Source: an uncultured Bacteroidales bacterium (lineage in GTDB: Bacteria; Bacteroidota; Bacteroidia; Bacteroidales; Paludibacteraceae). Taken from it: DNA of 9,064 nucleotides. The position numbers and the translations under genes are program-made. The stretch is from contig CAMHEP010000061.1 in assembly GCA_946184195.1 (NCBI GenBank), forward strand, positions 1-9,064. The letters are read 5' to 3'. The notes under the pieces were generated by a model that saw nothing but the letters and a program-made list of their open reading frames with translations, ran no database searches and was not told where the DNA came from. Below, piece by piece: positions 6,259-9,064 of this stretch. Numbering within the stretch: the first letter of the stretch is position 1; each line of letters starts with the position of its first letter.

Positions 6259-7053
6259 ATGAGATTTATAGGAATCATACCCGCACGCTACGGAAGCAGC
6301 CGCTTCCCCGGTAAACCGCTCGCACTCATTGGCGGTATGCCGATGATTGAGCGCGTCTACAGGCAAGCCAGTCTTGCCCTCGATACCGTCATGGTAGCTA
6401 CCGACGACGAACGTATATACGACTGCGTCAAGGCTTTCGGCGGTGAGGTCGTCATGACCCGCACCGACCATACTTGTGGCACCGAGCGCTGTCTGGAGGC
6501 ATGGGAGAAATATCGTGCATCAATGCACGATGATATGTCTTCCGACCACGATACCGTCATCATCAACATACAAGGCGATGAACCGTTCATACAACCCGAG
6601 CAGATAGAAGCTATCCGTTCGTGCTTCGCCGACGATGACGATACCCCCATCGCCACCCTCGTTAAACCCTTCACCGAGCAGGATAGTCTAAGCGACCTCG
6701 AGAACCCCAACACCCCCAAGGTCGTCTTTAGCGACATTGACCATCATGCCCTACTCTTCTCGCGCAGCGTCATACCCTATCTGCGCGGCATAGACAAGAG
6801 CGAATGGCTCCGGCAACATAAGCACTACAAGCATATAGGTATGTACGCTTATCGCGCCGACGTGTTAGCCGCCATAACCCGACTACCCCACTCGCGCGCA
6901 GAAGAGGCAGAGTCGCTCGAACAGCTGCGCTGGCTGGAGAACGGATACCGCATACGCGTCGCCGTGACCCACGTGGCATCCATCGGCATCGACACACCCG
7001 ACGACCTGCAAAAAGCGGAGGATTTCCTAAAAAAAAGAAATTTAGATGTTTAG
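6259..7053 (+). CDS. kdsB: 3-deoxy-manno-octulosonate cytidylyltransferase (CMP-Kdo synthetase), 264 aa
   Basis: KdsB transfers CMP from CTP to Kdo in the cytoplasm, giving the CMP-Kdo used to add Kdo to lipid A during LPS synthesis. The nucleotide-binding signature IPARYGSSRFPGKPL (7-21) is complete, as are CGTERC, NIQGDEPF (103-110), HIGMYAYR, ESLEQLRWLENGY and the terminal GIDTPDD. The ATG lies 5 bases after the mfd stop, so the two are probably cotranscribed, although their functions are unrelated. Between CGTERCLEAW and VIINIQGDEP the protein has about ten extra residues (around 86-97, RASMHDDMSSDH) compared with what I expect of the family. That segment contains a 20-base near-perfect palindrome. 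No other Kdo pathway gene is in the window. Confidence 0.96.
   Translation: MRFIGIIPARYGSSRFPGKPLALIGGMPMIERVYRQASLALDTVMVATDDERIYDCVKAFGGEVVMTRTDHTCGTERCLEAWEKYRASMHDDMSSDHDTVIINIQGDEPFIQPEQIEAIRSCFADDDDTPIATLVKPFTEQDSLSDLENPNTPKVVFSDIDHHALLFSRSVIPYLRGIDKSEWLRQHKHYKHIGMYAYRADVLAAITRLPHSRAEEAESLEQLRWLENGYRIRVAVTHVASIGIDTPDDLQKAEDFLKKRNLDV
6512..6531. repeat. 20-bp hairpin in a probable in-frame insertion of kdsB
   Basis: ATCGTGCAT (6512-6520) and ATGCACGAT (6523-6531) are perfect 9-bp inverted arms around a two-base loop. They span codons 85-91 of kdsB, within the segment that appears longer than in typical KdsB. The design (long stem, two-base loop, followed by GATGA-like sequence) resembles the hairpin in the mfd element at 3563-3578, but the primary sequence is different. 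Confidence 0.8.
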
Positions 7054-7118
7054 AAGTATAGCAATCTACTCGACTACAAACAAACAAGAATACTAACCCG
7101 AAAAAAAGAAAACTAATT

Positions 7119-7829
7119 ATGGAAAACCAATGTCCTACCCCGCACATCGGGGCTAAGTATGGCGAAATCGCCAAGACGATGATTATGGCAGGTGACCCAC
7201 TACGCGCCAAGCTCATGGCTGAACGCTTCCTGGAGAACCCCGTTCAAGTGAATAACGTGCGTGGCATGCTCGCCTTCACCGGCACCTATAAGGGCAAAAA
7301 AGTGACCGTCATGGGACACGGTATGGGTATACCCTCTATCGGTATCTATACCTACGAGCTCTTTAACTTCTACGACGTAGACACAATCATCCGTGTCGGA
7401 TCATGTGGTGCCCGTCAGCACTATGTACACCTCGGTGACCTCGTTATCGCACAAGGCAGCTGCACCGATAGCAACTATGCTATGCAGTTCAACCTCGGCG
7501 GTAATTACGCTCCTATCGCCGACTTCGAGCTATGCCGCCGCGCTGTGGACGCATGCGAGAAATTCGGATACAGCTACCACGTAGGCAATGTCTTCTCCGC
7601 AGATGTCTTCTATAGCGAGGACGAGCGCAAAGCCAACTGGACCAAGATGGGCGTACTCGCCGACGAGATGGAAGCTCCGTCGCTCTACATGAACGCAGCC
7701 CGTGCCGGCAAGAAAGCGCTGGTCATCTGCACCGTGAGCGACCATATCCTCACCGGCGAAGCTACCACCGCCGAGGAACGTCAGAACACGTTCACCAAGA
7801 TGATGGACGTTGCCTTCAGTATCATCTGA
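7119..7829 (+). CDS. deoD: Purine nucleoside phosphorylase, DeoD type (236 aa)
   Basis: DeoD-type enzymes are cytoplasmic hexamers that split purine (deoxy)ribonucleosides with phosphate into free base and pentose 1-phosphate, a salvage step. Residues corresponding to the E. coli active site are all present: His9 (TPHI), Gly25 and Arg29 in MAGDPLRA, Arg48 in VNNVRG, Arg92 and Ser95 in IIRVGSCGA, Glu183-Met-Glu185, and the general acid Asp208 in TVSDH. One small change from the common MPGDP is the Ala in MAGDP. Length is normal for the family (about 235-240). The ATG is 65 bases after kdsB, preceded by an A-rich leader with no Shine-Dalgarno sequence and no visible promoter. The stop overlaps the next start. 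Confidence 0.97.
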   Translation: MENQCPTPHIGAKYGEIAKTMIMAGDPLRAKLMAERFLENPVQVNNVRGMLAFTGTYKGKKVTVMGHGMGIPSIGIYTYELFNFYDVDTIIRVGSCGARQHYVHLGDLVIAQGSCTDSNYAMQFNLGGNYAPIADFELCRRAVDACEKFGYSYHVGNVFSADVFYSEDERKANWTKMGVLADEMEAPSLYMNAARAGKKALVICTVSDHILTGEATTAEERQNTFTKMMDVAFSII

Positions 7830-8462
7830 TGCAACTCCGACACTCGATAATGCTACTCCTGCTTCCCCTCTGCCTCACGGCAAAGGGGGCAGGACCGGCA
7901 TCCGACAATACCGAGAGCAGCAAGTCCGATAACACCAAGAGTGAGAAGAGAGAGCATGTCCGCGTGTTCACCGGCTTCTCGGGAGGTATGATGGTGCACA
8001 TCGGTTACGCCTTCTCCTCCACCCCGGACGAGCTCTTCCGCAACGGAAGCGTCAAAAACATCGAGGGACTCCCCAAGGACGGCGTGACCCTCGGTATAGG
8101 CGGCGCCGCACGCATACACCTATTGGACCATATCCACATCGGCGGCGAGGGATATGTCAGCACCATGCCACTCATGCGGCGGATCCATGAAACGACTCTA
8201 CGTGCCCGAGGATGCGGAGACCGTCACGGGCAACCAGACAACCTATAACGCCTCCTATACGAAGACTCCCTTCTTCCTATTGGACCCGTATGTAGGACTG
8301 GAGATAGGTCTCACTAAACATGTTGCACTCATCACCCGGGTGGACTACATGCTACCCTTCGGCAAGAAAGGTACAGGACTGGTAGACACCGACGTGAGTT
8401 GGAGCAACTTTATCACCCCCAGCGGTCCACGACTATATGTCGGCTTTATGTTCGGCCACTGA
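7829..8462 (+). pseudogene. Outer-membrane beta-barrel protein gene broken by a one-base frameshift
   Basis: The first reading frame (7829-8248) opens with a signal peptide, MQLRHSIMLLLLPLCLTAKG, then barrel-like strands (VRVFTGFSGGMMVHIGYAFS, GVTLGIGGAARIHL, HIHIGGEGYVSTM). It then loses character in RRIHETTLRARGCGD and stops. The frame one base later carries on with barrel-like sequence (SMKRLYVPEDAETVTG, YVGLEIGLTKHVALITRVDY) to a typical end, RLYVGFMFGH, at 8462. Removing C8177 would join them as STMPLM-GGSMKRLYV and give about 210 aa, a plausible small porin-like barrel. The start overlaps the deoD stop (TGATG), suggesting translational coupling. A mutation, an assembly or sequencing error, or a programmed +1 shift are all possible; I favour the first two. 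Function unknown. Confidence 0.7.
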
Positions 8463-8552
8463 CAAATTAAATTAGAATATTCAGATATCCAGACCTCTAT
8501 AAAAAATAAAACCCGACAACGAAAACAATAACAACAAACAATATAAACAAAA
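8463..8552 (+). other. A-rich gap before yidC
   Basis: These 90 bases hold no TAnnTTTG element and no clear hairpin terminator. The last 45 are almost free of T and G, which is typical of an unstructured Bacteroidota leader that replaces a Shine-Dalgarno site. Whether yidC is read from upstream or from its own promoter cannot be decided. Confidence 0.55.
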
Positions 8553-9064
8553 ATGGATAGAAATACTTGGGTAGGCTTTCTTTTGATAGCCTTGATTATT
8601 ATCGGCTTTTCGTGGTTCACCCGTCCATCGGAAGAGGAGTTGGCAGCCCGTCAAGCGATGAACGATAGTATCGCTCTGGCACAATACACAGCCGCCGAGG
8701 CTGCACGAATGAGCGAAGCACTCACCATCGAGCAAGCCAAAGAGCAAACAACTTCCGCCGACAACGCTGTTGACCATGAGCAGCAACAGCGTGCCACCTA
8801 CGGTGCCCTGCTCCCCGCCGCCAACGGTGAGGACAAAACAACCGTACTGCAAAATAGCAAGGTGCGTCTCTATATCGCCAACAAAGGCGGACTTATCGAG
8901 CGTGCTGAGCTCAAAGAGTACAAAGCCTATGGCGACACAGTGAATGACCTCTGTCTCTTCCGCGACGGAGAGAGCGAGATGAGTTTCACCCTCATCACGG
9001 CAAACAACCGTATCCTCTCCACCAAAAACCTCTATTTCGTTCCCACGCAAGTGAACGACACCAC
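8553..9064 (+). CDS. yidC: Membrane protein insertase YidC, N-terminal part (cut by window edge)
   Basis: YidC inserts and folds proteins in the inner membrane, alone or with SecYEG. The 170 codons present encode MDRNTWVGFLLIALIIIGFSW, matching the N-terminal transmembrane anchor of Bacteroidota YidC (hydrophobic from about 7 to 22). A polar, charged linker rich in Glu, Ala and Gln follows (about 26-75). The start of the periplasmic beta domain comes next (YGALLPAANG, VLQNSKVRLYIANKGGLIERAELKEYKAY). The conserved C-terminal insertase domain lies beyond base 9064. The ATG at 8553 follows an A-rich leader, and the next plus-strand gene upstream ends at 8462. In relatives yidC often follows pyrG; here it follows the broken barrel gene. 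Confidence 0.92.
   Translation, partial: MDRNTWVGFLLIALIIIGFSWFTRPSEEELAARQAMNDSIALAQYTAAEAARMSEALTIEQAKEQTTSADNAVDHEQQQRATYGALLPAANGEDKTTVLQNSKVRLYIANKGGLIERAELKEYKAYGDTVNDLCLFRDGESEMSFTLITANNRILSTKNLYFVPTQVNDT

Overview
The window looks like chromosomal DNA of a Gram-negative member of the Bacteroidota, most likely order Bacteroidales. Three things suggest this. Two promoters match the Bacteroidota -7 consensus TAnnTTTG. Gene starts have A-rich leaders without Shine-Dalgarno sequences. The Mfd, KdsB and YidC proteins have a Bacteroidota-like character. A Kdo-activating enzyme and YidC indicate an LPS-bearing outer membrane.

Layout. Bases 1-2151 (minus strand) hold the first 717 codons of a very large secreted surface protein that runs off the left edge. 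It has a signal peptide, an Ig/PKD-like domain and two cadherin-like beta-sandwich repeats. Bases 2152-2788 are a 637-bp divergent intergenic region packed with repeats: four copies of a CACTACTGTCC-type word in two pairs spaced 30-31 bp, an 11-bp tandem repeat, and a chain of three adjacent palindromes (2596-2723). Two outward-facing promoters flank it. From 2789 the plus strand carries mfd (transcription-repair coupling factor), kdsB (CMP-Kdo synthetase), deoD (purine nucleoside phosphorylase), a frameshifted outer-membrane beta-barrel gene and, after a 90-bp A-rich gap, the start of yidC. Spacing is 5 bp between mfd and kdsB, 65 bp between kdsB and deoD, and a one-base overlap between deoD and the barrel gene. 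A single operon read from the promoter at 2726-2756 is plausible for mfd to the barrel gene.

The most unusual feature is in mfd. The gene carries in-frame, interspersed copies of a short palindrome-containing repeat whose core encodes VFAGQ(D/E)E. Copies lie at 3512-3590 (core tandemly duplicated), 3899-3919 and 5672-about 5746, each apparently in an interdomain linker. A 20-bp near-perfect palindrome also sits in a probable in-frame insertion in kdsB. This resembles in principle the protein-coding palindromic elements known from Rickettsia (RPEs). It may be a small mobile repeat family that tolerates or exploits coding sequence. Other points worth a look are the C8 tract near the 5' end of the surface-protein gene, placed between two possible starts, and the single-base frameshift in the barrel gene.

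The genes do not form one pathway. They are mostly housekeeping (DNA repair, LPS precursor, purine salvage, membrane insertion) next to a variable surface protein. No tRNA, rRNA, CRISPR array or transposase gene was recognised.
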